Source: Draconibacterium sp. (GTDB lineage Bacteria > Bacteroidota > Bacteroidia > Bacteroidales > Prolixibacteraceae). From it: DNA of 64,000 bases. The notes under the pieces are model-generated. The model saw only the letters and a program-made list of their open reading frames with translations, did no database searches and was not told the origin of the DNA. The stretch is from the NCBI GenBank assembly GCA_016705335.1, contig JADIYN010000002.1:186001-250000 (forward strand). The letters are read 5' to 3'. Below, piece after piece: positions 43,227 to 53,601 of the stretch (position 1 is the first letter of the stretch; each line of letters begins with the position of its first letter). Position numbers and translations under genes: made by a program.

Positions 43227-44765
43227 TTAATCTGCCAATTCATTATTGGTTACTTTAAATTCTGCAGGATAACATTTATCAATTTCCCTTATGATTTCGT
43301 TGATTTCAACAAAAGTTCCGCATGTAATTAAGGCTCCACAGAGTACACCTGTAATTCCGTGCAAATTTATGCTCTGCCCCGTTAAAAACAAATTCGGGAT
43401 TTTAGTACGTGGAGAAATATACGATTCAATTGGCCTGGTACAGTCGCGCATAACTCCATACATACTTCCTTCGCGTGTTCCAGTGTAATCCCGATATGTC
43501 AGCGGACTTGCAGAATAACTGTATTCAATTGCATCATTTAATTCAGGGAATATTTCTGCCACCCTGATTAATAATTGTTCTTTTTTTAGGTTTTTAAAAT
43601 CCTTATACAATTTTCCCCTGTTTCCAATACTTGTATTTTCCCATTGTTTAACTTCATCGTATTTCATGTAAGTAATAATGGTGGCACTTTCAGCAAAGTC
43701 TGGATTTGCAGCATCGGAGGTAAAATAAATCATCAATCCCTGCGGCCAGTCACCTGCATTATAATTATTGACACCCCAAACTTTGTTGGTTTTGTAGTAA
43801 TAAAAATTCTTGTTTTGATAACGAACCTGATTCTTTTTAAGTACCAAATAAACAGTAAATGAAGAAATTGTATTCCTCAAATTGTTCATTCTGTTTTTGT
43901 AGGATTTACGAATTTTATCATCAGGAATAAAATCCATTGTTAATGACGGGTGCATGTTTGAGATAAAACTTTCAGCTTCAAAAATATCTCCGGCTTTAGT
44001 TTCAACTGCGGACATTAGCAAATCATTAAAATGAAATTTAACGACTTCAGCTCTTGTAAAAACATCTCCACCCATTTCTTTTATTGATTCAGCCAGGGCC
44101 TCGGAAATCTGATCAGCGCCTTTTGTCAGCCGCCATGCACTTGTAATAAAAAAATGGTTAACCAGCGCATGAACATAAAGTGGCGTAATAGCTTCTTCTC
44201 CTGCATGCAAAGGGTTCAATGCAGCTAAAACTGAACGCAAATCAATATTTTCAGTTAATGATGCTATGTAATCGGAAGTGCTAATCCCGTAATAATTAAT
44301 GTTCGTTAGGTCCATTAAATCAACTTCGCGCAAGTTGTAGATATCAGAATTTTCGCCCAATTCCTTAATTTTTGACGCGTAGGTTTTTATAGCCTCTGCT
44401 TCATCAGGAAAATCGTTGATTAAACCTGCAACAAACTTTTCATAGCCCATTGCATAATTGTATTTCCGGCCATTAATATTAATTACATCAAATGCATCTT
44501 CATCAAGTTTTTTTACATCAACTTTCGATAATAAACCGAGATAATTAAAAAACCTGTGCAGTACTTCGCCGGGCCCCAAACTGCCCACATAATGCATTCC
44601 TGTGTCGAATTTGCATCCTTTTCTTTCAAAAGTCTGCAGGTTTCCACCAATTTGAAAATGTTTTTCAAGAACACAAACCCGGTAACCAAATTTCCCTAAA
44701 ATGTAAGCACAACTCAAGCCGCCGAGTCCGCTTCCAATTACAACAATATCATATTTCGCTTTCAT
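43227..44765 (-). CDS. CrtI-like FAD-dependent oxidoreductase, polyene cluster (intact copy)
   Basis: 512 residues from Met at 44765 (MKAKYDIVVIGSGLGGLSCA), chosen because the dinucleotide-binding GXGXXG motif then sits at the N-terminus; the frame stays open upstream to 44876 without family sequence. Phytoene-desaturase-family features: VLEKHFQIGGNLQTFERKG and the C-terminal FAD motif IPNLFLTGQSINLHGITGVL. Such enzymes insert or isomerise double bonds in polyenes; in flexirubin-type clusters their exact step is unsettled. Its neighbour at 44785-46204 is a paralogue with the same layout but damage. The gap between the two genes is only 19 bp. Confidence 0.85.
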   Translation of the reverse strand: MKAKYDIVVIGSGLGGLSCAYILGKFGYRVCVLEKHFQIGGNLQTFERKGCKFDTGMHYVGSLGPGEVLHRFFNYLGLLSKVDVKKLDEDAFDVININGRKYNYAMGYEKFVAGLINDFPDEAEAIKTYASKIKELGENSDIYNLREVDLMDLTNINYYGISTSDYIASLTENIDLRSVLAALNPLHAGEEAITPLYVHALVNHFFITSAWRLTKGADQISEALAESIKEMGGDVFTRAEVVKFHFNDLLMSAVETKAGDIFEAESFISNMHPSLTMDFIPDDKIRKSYKNRMNNLRNTISSFTVYLVLKKNQVRYQNKNFYYYKTNKVWGVNNYNAGDWPQGLMIYFTSDAANPDFAESATIITYMKYDEVKQWENTSIGNRGKLYKDFKNLKKEQLLIRVAEIFPELNDAIEYSYSASPLTYRDYTGTREGSMYGVMRDCTRPIESYISPRTKIPNLFLTGQSINLHGITGVLCGALITCGTFVEINEIIREIDKCYPAEFKVTNNELAD

Positions 44766-44784
44766 AATATCGGTTAAAGGTTGA

Positions 44785-46204
44785 TCAGTAATTCCGGATT
44801 TTATCAAATAAATAATCGTTCCCAACAATTTCCTGGCAACAGGCCACAGCGCTGATTGTAACTCCCAGAATGCCATGCATATTCAAATTTTGCCCGGTAA
44901 ACAACAGGTTGCTGATTTTTGCACGTGGCAAAATAAGCGACGACATTGGATTATCTGCAATTTTTTTTATCCCGTAAGCTGAACCCTCAGGCGTTCCTGT
45001 ATAATCGAGGTAAGTTAATGGTGTGGCTGAATAAACCGATTTGATATGATCCCGGATATTTGGAAACTTTTTGGAAACTGCATCCAGTAATATCTCTGTT
45101 TTCAGGTTTTTAAAATCATAATAATCAGGTGGTCGGTTTAATCGGGTTGTATTTTGCCATTTAATCAGTTCATCAAATTTCATGTATGATAAAACAACCA
45201 GCCCGTTTGCATAATTTCCGGCTTTTGAATTTGCGGGCGAATACAACATAAAATGTTCAGGCCAGTTTTTTTCAATATAATTTGTTCCCCACACATTTGA
45301 GTTTGGAAAATGATGATAATTAAAATTGAATTGATTGAGACTGTTTTTCTTCAAGACCAGGTACAAACTAAACATTCCAACCGAGTTTTGCAACGAAAGA
45401 ATCCGGTTGCTATAAGCTTTGCGAACCATTCCTTAAGGCAGTAATTTCAAAGTTGAAGCCGGGTGTGCGTTGGAAATAATCCATTTGGCCTGCAGGCGCT
45501 CCCCGTTTTCCAGACAAACGTGTGTTATTTGATATGCAGCGCCATCGAGCGAAACAACTTTACTGTTTTTCTGAACAACTCCACCATTATTTACAATTCC
45601 TTTAGCCATAAGATTTGCCAGTTGCGAACTGCCGTTAACAAAACGCCAGGCACTTTTTATAAACGAGTAATTTATGAGCGAATGAATATACATTGGAGTT
45701 TCATCCTCAACACCTGCGTAAAGTGAACTCATTCCGGCCAATACTTTTTGAAGTTTTTGGTTTGAAGTGCATGATTTTAAAAACGCCGATACACTTTGCT
45801 GTTTTTCCAAAACCGAAAAATCAGTCTGATTTGCTTCCAAACTGTAAAGTGGAAAACTGTTGCAAACCACTTCCATTTGACGAAGGTAGTTTAGCAGATT
45901 TTCACGTTCTTTTGGAAAATATTCAGTTAATCTTTTAACAAAATAGTCGTGACCCTGGGCAAATGGATATTCAACGCCATCATTTTCAAATGATATTTTA
46001 TAAGATTTCTCCTTTACCAAGACTTTCGGTATAATTCAAACCTGTATTAAAAACTGTACCTTCTTTAACGAAAGATTGTAAAGTTCCGCCAATGCGCTCG
46101 TTTTTTTCAAGAACACACACTTTTAAACCTTCTTTTGAAAGTATATTTCCGCTGACCAAACCGCCCAGGCCACTCCCAATTATTATGACATCGTATATTT
46201 CCAA
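44785..46204 (-). pseudogene. CrtI-like oxidoreductase, damaged paralogue
   Basis: Begins with a TTG codon at 46204 (EIYDVIIIGSGLGGLVSG), directly after the stop of the upstream fusion gene. Two defects differ from the window's one-base slips. Near 46003 the sequence jumps from ESLGKGEIL to YKISFENDGVEY with a frame change, lacking about 26 residues present in the paralogue (HRFFNYLGLLSKVDVKK and onward). Near 45430 an in-frame TAA interrupts STLKLLP and GMVRKAY, where GAA would fit. The C-terminal FAD motif (ISNLLFTGQNLNMHGILGV) is intact. It either decays while the paralogue persists, or reflects a poor consensus here; the missing segment needs checking. Confidence 0.7.
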
Positions 46205-49200
46205 CTAAATTTTACCTTTTCGCTGTAAAACGTAAATCATATTCGAAGTTAGCTTTGTTTTGTCGATGCGTGCGAAGCTAAATCCATTTGACAAAGCAAG
46301 CTGCTCAATTTTTTCCTGAAAAGAAGTACAATTTTTCGTATTCAGTTTTGTTAAAACCTAGCAGGCGTGTTGAGAAAAACTCTGTCAACTTTGTACCTTT
46401 TGTGCGTTTTGCCAAATCAGTGTCGGCATCACGGATTATAATCTGTCCGTTCTCATTTAGACTTGCCATACATTTTTTGATGCAGCTTTCCTGTTGTTTC
46501 TCGGGCATGTAATGCAATACATCAGCAAGAATAATTGCGTCCGCTTTTGGTATTTCCAAATTTAAAATATCACCCGATATAAAAACCAGGCCTTCTTTAT
46601 TTTTATGAGCTAGTTTTGCCAGTTCAACTTTCTGCGAGTCATAATCAATGGCAAATATTTGCCGTTCAGGCGCAACCAATTTCAACATGGCCGACATAAA
46701 ACCATAACCGCAGCCAATGTCACAAATTACTGCATCGCGCGAAATTGTGTTATTGAAAAAATTGTAATTACGTTCAAGCCTGATTTTTACACGTAAATAC
46801 CATTCCAAAACCGGGCCTTTGTAAATGTAGGATTGAATTAACCTTGATGAAAAGTAATCGGGCGTTTCCAATTTCTGAGATAGATCATGAAATTCGTTTC
46901 TGAAAAATTTTAAAAGCTCATTACTTCTTGAAATATAAGTTTCCTTTTCCAGGAAATTCTCTTTTTTGATTGGGTCAAGAAACTTTATTGTAACCTGTCC
47001 GTTGCGAATAAAAACTCGTTACGGTCCATACAATGATTTGCACCATGAATTAATACAGGCAAAATGTCCAACTTCAATTTTTCAGATAAAAAAACGGCAC
47101 CATTGTGAAACCTGCTGATTTTTCCATCATGTGTGCGGTGTCCCTCGGGGAAAACCAATATCGAATATCCATCATTCACACATTTTTGCAATGGATCAAC
47201 AATTTCTTCCATTCCTTTGCTAATTGGATGATAATCAAGAAACCGGACAATAAATCCATAAAACGGATTGTTCCAAACCCAATCATTTGTTAAAACAATA
47301 ATTTTCGGGTTCAGCAGTAGTATCAAAGTTAAATCGAGATGCGACTGGTGGTTGCTTACAATAATTTTCGGCGTTGATAAATCGAATTTTTTACGATCTA
47401 TCATTTTCTTTTTGATACCGAAAATACTGTAAACAATAAAAAAACTGAGAAATTGTAAAAGGCGGTGAAGTATATATTTTTTGGTTTTTAACCTGACCGG
47501 TAAAATCAACAAAACAGGAATCAGCCCGGTTAAAGTTGCACAACCTGTAAGAAACTGCACAAAAGCAAAAACTGAAGTAAAAAGATTATATAAAGTTACG
47601 GGTGCAGTGCGGTCTTTGCCGTTATTGAAATACAAAAACCTGTAACAAACAGGAAGTAAGGTGTAGCTTCAGAAAAAGTATTGAACCAACCCCGATAATC
47701 GATAATGCCGCAATTGATTTTAGCGCAGGATGTTTGGCAAAAATAAGCACACCAATGCCTGCAAAAGTAGTGAGCGCCGAAAGCAAAATAGAAAGTTTAC
47801 TGGCAGTTAATTCATTGTGACCGAATTTTCTTTCTTCAATCAATGCATTTAAAATAAAAACTGCATAATCAACTCCCAAACCAAATATGAAAGTAGAAAT
47901 AATGATATTGAAAATATTGAATTCGATGCCAAACAAGCCCATTATACCCAGTGTCCATAACCATCCTACAATTAATGGGATCATTGCTAAAATTGCAAGT
48001 TCAATGCGCCCGTAAGAAATAAGTAAAACGGCAAATACTGCAAACAACGAAATCCAAACCAGTTGATTGAAATCGTTTTTCAAGGCATCAACCAATTTAA
48101 CCGAGAAGTGCTGTTTGTCCCAAAGCATTGCATCTTTGCTTTTACCAAGTACCGAATAAAGCATTTCCTTTTCCGATTGATCAACTTTTAAAGTACTCAA
48201 TAAATACACTTTGTCAGCTTTTTTCTTTACAAGTGATTCGAAAAAGCTATTTACTATAAAATCCTGATCTGCAGCCGACAATAATGTAAAATTATTGTTC
48301 AGCAGGTTTTCAAATTCATTAAAAGTCCCGGGTTTAAACTGATTTTTTTCGCCGGCGGATTTTACATTTTCAATGCAATTGGTTTTTCTTTCATTTGTCC
48401 AAAAAGAATTCCACCTGTCCAAACGTATTTGCTGTTCGCCTTTCGACTTTAAAATTGAAGATACAGTTAAAATATTCTGAATTATACCCTCATTTTTCAG
48501 CGAATCAATTTGAGAGGTTTGTGTTTCCAAAGTAGCCAGTGCTTCATCAAAAGTGTTTCCCTGTGCAATAAAAAATACCGAACGAAATGCTTCAGAACTT
48601 ATCGTTTTTAATTTTTCCTCCGTTTTTTTCAGGTAAGGCGATTGATAATTCAAAGCTTCCAAATCAGTATTAAAAATAACCCGGGTTGCCGGATAAATGC
48701 TTAATAATGTAAAAATCACGATTCCCCATTGTAAATACTTTATTTTGTCGAATTCAATTGAAACAAATTTGTTTAAGGTTCTGATGCTTTTTGTTTCTTT
48801 TACCGACAATTTTTCCTTTAAAAACTGAGGTGTAACAATTAACACAAAAAGGGCGGCGCTTAAAATACTTATGGTGGCAAAAATCCCTAATTCTCTCAAT
48901 GCAGGAGAATCGACAAAATACAGACATAAAAATGCAATTGCAGTTGTAATACTGCTAATAATTAACGGAAGTGAAATAGATGAGAGTGTGACTTTTATTG
49001 ATTTGGTTGATCTGTAATTAACAAATAAATGGATTGTATAATCTATTGTAATACCCATTAAAATGGAACCAACTCCCAACGCAATTGCCGAAATGGTGCC
49101 ATAAAACCAATAAAAACTCCCGAGACTGACAATTAAACCAAACACAACAGGAAGAAAAACCAGCATAAAAATCCGTCCCGACTGAAACAACAGGCTAATC

Positions 49201-50045
49201 ACCAATACAAGCAGTACCAATGCCAAACCAACGGTTAAGAATATGTCGCGTTTTACCTGATTTGCATTGCAAACAGTAACCACGGGCGCCCCGTAATAAT
49301 CAACAGTATTAAAAGTGCTGTCAACCGCTGATTTCGCTTTTTGAATATTTTCGACAAGCAATGAATTCTTTCCTGTATCAGAAGTTCCGTAAGCTGTTTC
49401 AATAAAGAAAAACAAGTGGTAGCCGTTACCCGAAAAAATCTGGTTTTTATATAGTTTGTATGAATCTCCGAGTTGAAGGTTCTTTAATTTCAATAAAACA
49501 ATTGGTGTAAAATGCAAAGGATCTTTTAAAATGAATGAACGCATTCCCATACTTGCTGGCGTCATCAAAGCTTTAAAATTCCCTTGAATGGTATTTTCAA
49601 TTGATTCGTTGTTTAACTTTTTTTCAATGGTTTTATAATCTTCTTCTTCAAGGAAAAGTGGCAAATTCCTGTAAAAAACATCATAAGTCAGGTCAACTAT
49701 TTCATTTTCAACACCAAAACTTAAAGTGCCGATTAAACTGTCAGCCGGACTTAAAAATTCGATAAATTTATCTGCAGTGGCAATTAATGAATCGTATTGC
49801 GGAGCCAAACTTGTATCGGATTGAGAAACAACAAGTACAATTTTGTTTGAAAAATCGATGTCTTCCATCAATTTGTTCACGGTTTCTGTTTCTTTATTGC
49901 TCAACAGAACTTCCGAAATATCTTCTTCCAAATGAATTTTGGAAATACCAAATCCAAAAAATAACATTATGGCAACCAAAACCAAAAGGCTGACAAAACG
50001 AAACCGTTTAATAATTTTGAATATTTCCCAAAAAAAAGTTCCCAT
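46205..50045 (-). CDS. Trifunctional MMPL exporter / lysophospholipid acyltransferase / methyltransferase (frameshifted)
   Basis: Reading through four one-base slips gives one polypeptide of ~1279 residues. Part 1 (~1-800) is an MMPL/RND-type exporter with two 6-helix bundles (LVALVLLVLVISLLFQ, GIEFNIFNIIISTFIFGLGV). Part 2 (~800-1060) is an acyltransferase with HX4D in KIIVSNHQSHLDLTLIL and VFPEGHRTHDG. Part 3 (~1060-1279) is a class I methyltransferase with VICDIGCGYGFMSAML. Breaks: CTGAAGC near 47655 (FLSYTLLP), near 47014 (NEFL to RNGQVTIKF), and a T run near 46320 (YFFQEKIEQL). I recall annotated flexirubin-cluster proteins of exactly this triple architecture. The parts should finish the polyene lipid and move it across the inner membrane. 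Confidence 0.82.
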
Positions 50046-51211
50046 CAGCTTTTATGTTTTTTCCTAAAGAGCAATAACAACAAATATGTAAAACTTCCGC
50101 TAAAAATACCTAAAACAATGGCAAGCAAAATACTGCCAACTAAATATTGCAATAAACTGTTTTGCTATTGAATCCAATCCGAAAGCGTTTGAAAACCTGA
50201 TTTCTGACAGTGGATGCCCCAAAACGAAAGCACCGGTTAAAATACTTCCAAAATTATAAACGGAATCATGGGCGGAATACTAATATTAGCGGCTAATATT
50301 ACCAATGGTTTGTGCAGCTTAAAAACATAAGCCAAAGCAATTGCAACTATCAATTGGTAGCCCCAAATAGGAACAATCCCCATGAAAACCCCAAATCCAA
50401 CTGATGCAGCGAGTTTAAAATTCCCCTCCTCGGTAAAAACAAGCATCGCTTTTAAATTCTTCCATGAAAGCTGTTTTATAAAGTCGCGGGGTTTTATATA
50501 TGCAAAAGCTATAGTACAAAGTATGGTATTTAAAACACTTATCCTGAAGAAATCCATAAAAGGACGAAAATGTGTAACGCGTTCTCCTTCCTGTTCATAT
50601 TTCACCTGAACAGGTTCGCTGATTACGGGAATTCCTTTCCAGGCGGCGCGCACGGGAACTTCAATCTCATATTCAAACTTTGGGCTGAAGAATTTGATTT
50701 TTGAAAATAATTTGATCGGATATACACGGTAACCTGATTGTGTGTCTGGAAGCCGGATTCCGGTTTCAACCCAAAACCAAAAGTTTGAAAAACGGTTACC
50801 AAAACTGCTACCTCCGGGAACACCTTCCTGCGACATGTTTCTTGCTCCAATAATCAGCGAGTTGGGTTCATTTGCCAATCGGGAAACAAGTTGGGGTAAA
50901 TCTTCGGGAAAATGCTGCCCGTCAGAATCAATGGTAATAGCATATTCAAAACCAAGTTCCAGTGCCTTAACAAAACCATTTTGCAAAGCACGGCCTTTCC
51001 CTTTATTTACTTTGTGGGTAACAATATGCAACGCAAGCAGGTAATCTTTTAAAATTTGAGAAGTATTATCGGTAGCACCATCGTTTACAACAATAACATT
51101 ATTTGTAAAAACCCGAACCCGATCAATAACATTAGCAAGGGTTTTGTCATTGTTATATGTGGGAATAATCACACATATTTTTAACGCTTCAAACAAATCA
51201 GAAACTGCCAT
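50045..51211 (-). CDS. Family 2 glycosyltransferase with DUF2062 domain (frameshifted)
   Basis: N-terminal GT2 domain (ICVIIPTYNNDKTLANV, nucleotide-sugar Asp in YAITIDSDGQHFPEDL, acceptor region TQSGYRVYPI) resembling dolichyl-phosphate mannosyltransferases. A membrane DUF2062 domain follows (ASVGFGVFMGIVPIWGYQLI, LAANISIPPMIPF). Two single-base breaks near 50250 and 50130 hide the last ~65 residues (FGSILTGAFVLGHPLS, then LVGSILLAIVLGIFSG). The repaired frame ends in a TGA overlapping the ATG of the exporter fusion. It probably adds a sugar to a lipid-linked intermediate in the cytoplasm or inner membrane. It overlaps the upstream dehydratase by 14 bp. Confidence 0.8.
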
Positions 51212-51575
51212 TTAACTCCCCCCGCATTTTAAAAAAAGTCTTTGTATCTGAGTAAATGACGGCTTTTACTTTAAAACCGTTCTCAATTGCATCAGTTGAA
51301 ATATCCAGGAAAACATATTTTGCTTCATTTGGCAGCCACATGTTAATAAATTTCATGTCGGCAACTGAATTGAAAACCAATTCTCTTTTAAAATAGCTGC
51401 ACATAACTTCTTTAACTATTTCCATTTGGCAAACACCGGGCATTACCGGATTTCCGGGAAAATGTCCTTCAAAAACGGCATGATTTGCCTTGATTTCAAT
51501 TTTGAACTTCAAAAGTGAATCCGAACTTTCTTCTAATTCTGTATATGAAAATAAGTCATTAAGTAACATATTCAA
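51198..51575 (-). CDS. ApeI/FabZ-like 3-hydroxyacyl-ACP dehydratase
   Basis: 125-residue hotdog protein with the catalytic signature HAVFEGHFPGNPVMPGVCQM (the His of GHFPG is the expected base). It removes water from 3-hydroxyacyl-ACP to form each double bond; it should pair with the ApeP-like protein at 32587-33000, which lacks this motif. Overlaps on both sides (4 bp with the lipoprotein gene, 14 bp with the glycosyltransferase) show a coupled operon. Confidence 0.82.
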   Translation of the reverse strand: MNMLLNDLFSYTELEESSDSLLKFKIEIKANHAVFEGHFPGNPVMPGVCQMEIVKEVMCSYFKRELVFNSVADMKFINMWLPNEAKYVFLDISTDAIENGFKVKAVIYSDTKTFFKMRGELNGSF

Positions 51576-52189
51576 TTAATTCTTGTAAGCTCAATCCGCA
51601 ATTTAACGGGCCGGTGCTGGATTTGTATTGCATCTGCTTTTCCATTGTTCAAACCTTTAAACTGAATTTCAGTTTTGTTATACAATGTTTTCGACATGAT
51701 TTTGGTTACAGTTCCATCTGCAAAGTAATAAAAATCCCGGCTATCCTTTTTCTTGTAAACCATAGTTTTTACATCGATGTCAAGGTTCTTTTTCCTTTTC
51801 AGATTTTGCCGGGCCGGCTCATCAAGTGCCAGTTTAAAATCGTGGTACAAAAGTTTGAAGAGTCCCTTTTTTGAAAGTGGTTCGATACAATAATTAACAT
51901 AAAAGTCTTTGTGCGTGAAAGACATGTCGAGCAAAGTCATCCCTACTTCTGACATTAAAACAGCGCGAAACTTATTGTCTGCCAATTTTTTAAACACAAA
52001 AATGCCTGAAAAATATTTCCCGCTTACATCTATTGTTCCCCTGAAAATTGCTTCTGTTGCATCTGTTCCGAAAATAGGGATAAACGAAGAATGAATGGAG
52101 CTATTTTCGGTTTTTGAAAAATTTTGTTGGGTACTGCAGGAAACGGTGAAAACGCACCAACTAATTAGAAGTAAAAGTTTTCTCATCAA
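51572..52189 (-). CDS. Outer-membrane lipoprotein of polyene cluster (LolB-like)
   Basis: 205 residues with lipoprotein signal (LLLLISWCVFTVSCSTQ; Cys of TVSC lipidated). A strand-rich soluble domain follows (FRGTIDVSGKYFSGIFVFKK, SEVGMTLLDMSFTHKDFYVN), reminiscent of LolB or DUF3261 folds found in aryl-polyene clusters. Together with the LolA-like protein just upstream (29-bp overlap) it probably receives a lipid-linked product at the outer membrane. The family assignment is by fold-like pattern and context, not by a diagnostic motif. Confidence 0.68.
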   Translation of the reverse strand: MMRKLLLLISWCVFTVSCSTQQNFSKTENSSIHSSFIPIFGTDATEAIFRGTIDVSGKYFSGIFVFKKLADNKFRAVLMSEVGMTLLDMSFTHKDFYVNYCIEPLSKKGLFKLLYHDFKLALDEPARQNLKRKKNLDIDVKTMVYKKKDSRDFYYFADGTVTKIMSKTLYNKTEIQFKGLNNGKADAIQIQHRPVKLRIELTRIN

Positions 52190-52808
52190 TTGGTTCGTTA
52201 AATTTTCTATCGTAGAAAGTTATTTTTGTAAAATCTCCTGTTGATTCAATTATTTTAATTGAAGACACAGCCAAATCACCTTTTTCGAAATATATTTCAA
52301 CACCGGCGACATATTTTTTCATATTGTCATTTACTGGTTTCAACAACAACTGGTATTGTTTTGGCGATTCATTTAATGAAAAATCAAAATCTTTGTTTTT
52401 GCCCAAATCACCTTTTACGGCGCCAAGCATCAAATTGTTAATTTGCTTAAACAAAGCGTTTGAACCGGCATCGAAAACATTTGTATTATTCCCGTCTTTA
52501 ATTACAACTTCGTTACCGTTAAAAAGAATCAGATACTTAAATGGCTGTGTATATTCCCAGCGCAACCTGTCTTCTTTTTTATACCGAAACAGGCCTTCAG
52601 ATTTAATTGACTCTGTTAAAAAACTCAATTGCTTTTCTTGTATAAAATTACTTTTAATGGTTTTTATCGATTCTGAGGTTTTGTTTATTTCAGCTTGTAT
52701 TTTGTTGAAATTGGCAACAGGTTTAAAATCCTGTCCGATTGCCAACCCTGAACAAAAAAGGAAAAACAAAATTCCCTGAAAGAGTTTTAAATGATTTTTT
52801 CTACTCAT
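52161..52808 (-). CDS. LolA-like periplasmic carrier, polyene cluster
   Basis: 215 residues with a signal peptide (LFQGILFFLFCSGLAIGQ). The LolA signature region is visible: TIKSNFIQEKQLSFL, SEGLFRYKKEDRLRWEY, YLILFNGNEVVIKDGN. LolA proteins chaperone lipidated cargo through the periplasm; aryl-polyene clusters carry their own copy, thought to carry the polyene lipid. It is translationally coupled to the following lipoprotein gene. Confidence 0.83.
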   Translation of the reverse strand: MSRKNHLKLFQGILFFLFCSGLAIGQDFKPVANFNKIQAEINKTSESIKTIKSNFIQEKQLSFLTESIKSEGLFRYKKEDRLRWEYTQPFKYLILFNGNEVVIKDGNNTNVFDAGSNALFKQINNLMLGAVKGDLGKNKDFDFSLNESPKQYQLLLKPVNDNMKKYVAGVEIYFEKGDLAVSSIKIIESTGDFTKITFYDRKFNEPIDEKTFTSN

Positions 52809-52833
52809 TTTTTTGTTTTAAAAATTCGCGCCC

Positions 52834-53601
52834 TTAATTTTTCTCATCTAAAAATTTGTCAATTCGTTGTGTTCTAAAACCGTTTTCCAAAAGGAAAATC
52901 AATAAGCGCTCTAAAATAAAAATAATTTGTGGCGAAGTATCGTGTAACAAAACAATATCTCCCGATTTTAAATTAGAAGTAATTTTAAAAAGCGCTTTTG
53001 TTCCTTCTTTATCATTCGTATCAAATGACCGGATACTCCAACCAATACAAACCATATTTAGTTTCCGGACTGCACCTGCAATATTGGGATTACTCACACC
53101 ATATGGCGGCCTGAAATAACGGTTGGATTTTCCTGTAATTTTTTTGATTACCGCATTTGTATTTTTTATCTCCTCTGTAATTTTTTTTCGGGATTGTACC
53201 GGAAAATTACTTGTATGAGAATAACTGTGGTTACCAATAAAATGCCCTTCATCTACAATTAATTTCGCAAACACAGGATTTTCAGTCAAACGTTTTCCCA
53301 CACAAAAAAAATTACCTGTTGCTTTGTAATCTTTCAATAAATCCAAAATTGCTTTTGTTTTTTCGCCCGGACCGTCATCAAAACTCAAAAATATCTCTTT
53401 CCTATCATTTGGCAAATTACAAATTATGGGCATAAAAAACTGCCATTTTACTGTAATTACCCCGAGAGTTACAACAATTACATAAACTACAAAAACGAAA
53501 AGAAGGAGAATCCAGGCATGTTCAAACCCCACGAATTGAAGCATTGCAAAAACGACAATCAGGAGAGCAAAAACGATATTTAAAGTCCTGAATTTTAGCA
53601 T
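52834..53601 (-). CDS. Polysaccharide deacetylase (NodB) family protein
   Basis: 255 residues. Two N-terminal transmembrane helices (IVFALLIVVFAMLQFVGF and WILLLFVFVVYVIVVTL) precede a NodB domain with all usual motifs: FLSFDDGPGEKT (metal Asp), HFIGNHSYSHTSNF (metal His pair), YFRPPYGVSN and GDIVLLHDTS. Metal-dependent hydrolysis of N- or O-acetyl groups on a sugar polymer or glycolipid is expected, facing the periplasm. Lying among exporter and glycosyltransferase genes, it may deacetylate a sugar added to the polyene lipid; that is inference. Overlaps the upstream ketosynthase-like gene by 7 bp. Confidence 0.85.
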   Translation of the reverse strand: MLKFRTLNIVFALLIVVFAMLQFVGFEHAWILLLFVFVVYVIVVTLGVITVKWQFFMPIICNLPNDRKEIFLSFDDGPGEKTKAILDLLKDYKATGNFFCVGKRLTENPVFAKLIVDEGHFIGNHSYSHTSNFPVQSRKKITEEIKNTNAVIKKITGKSNRYFRPPYGVSNPNIAGAVRKLNMVCIGWSIRSFDTNDKEGTKALFKITSNLKSGDIVLLHDTSPQIIFILERLLIFLLENGFRTQRIDKFLDEKN

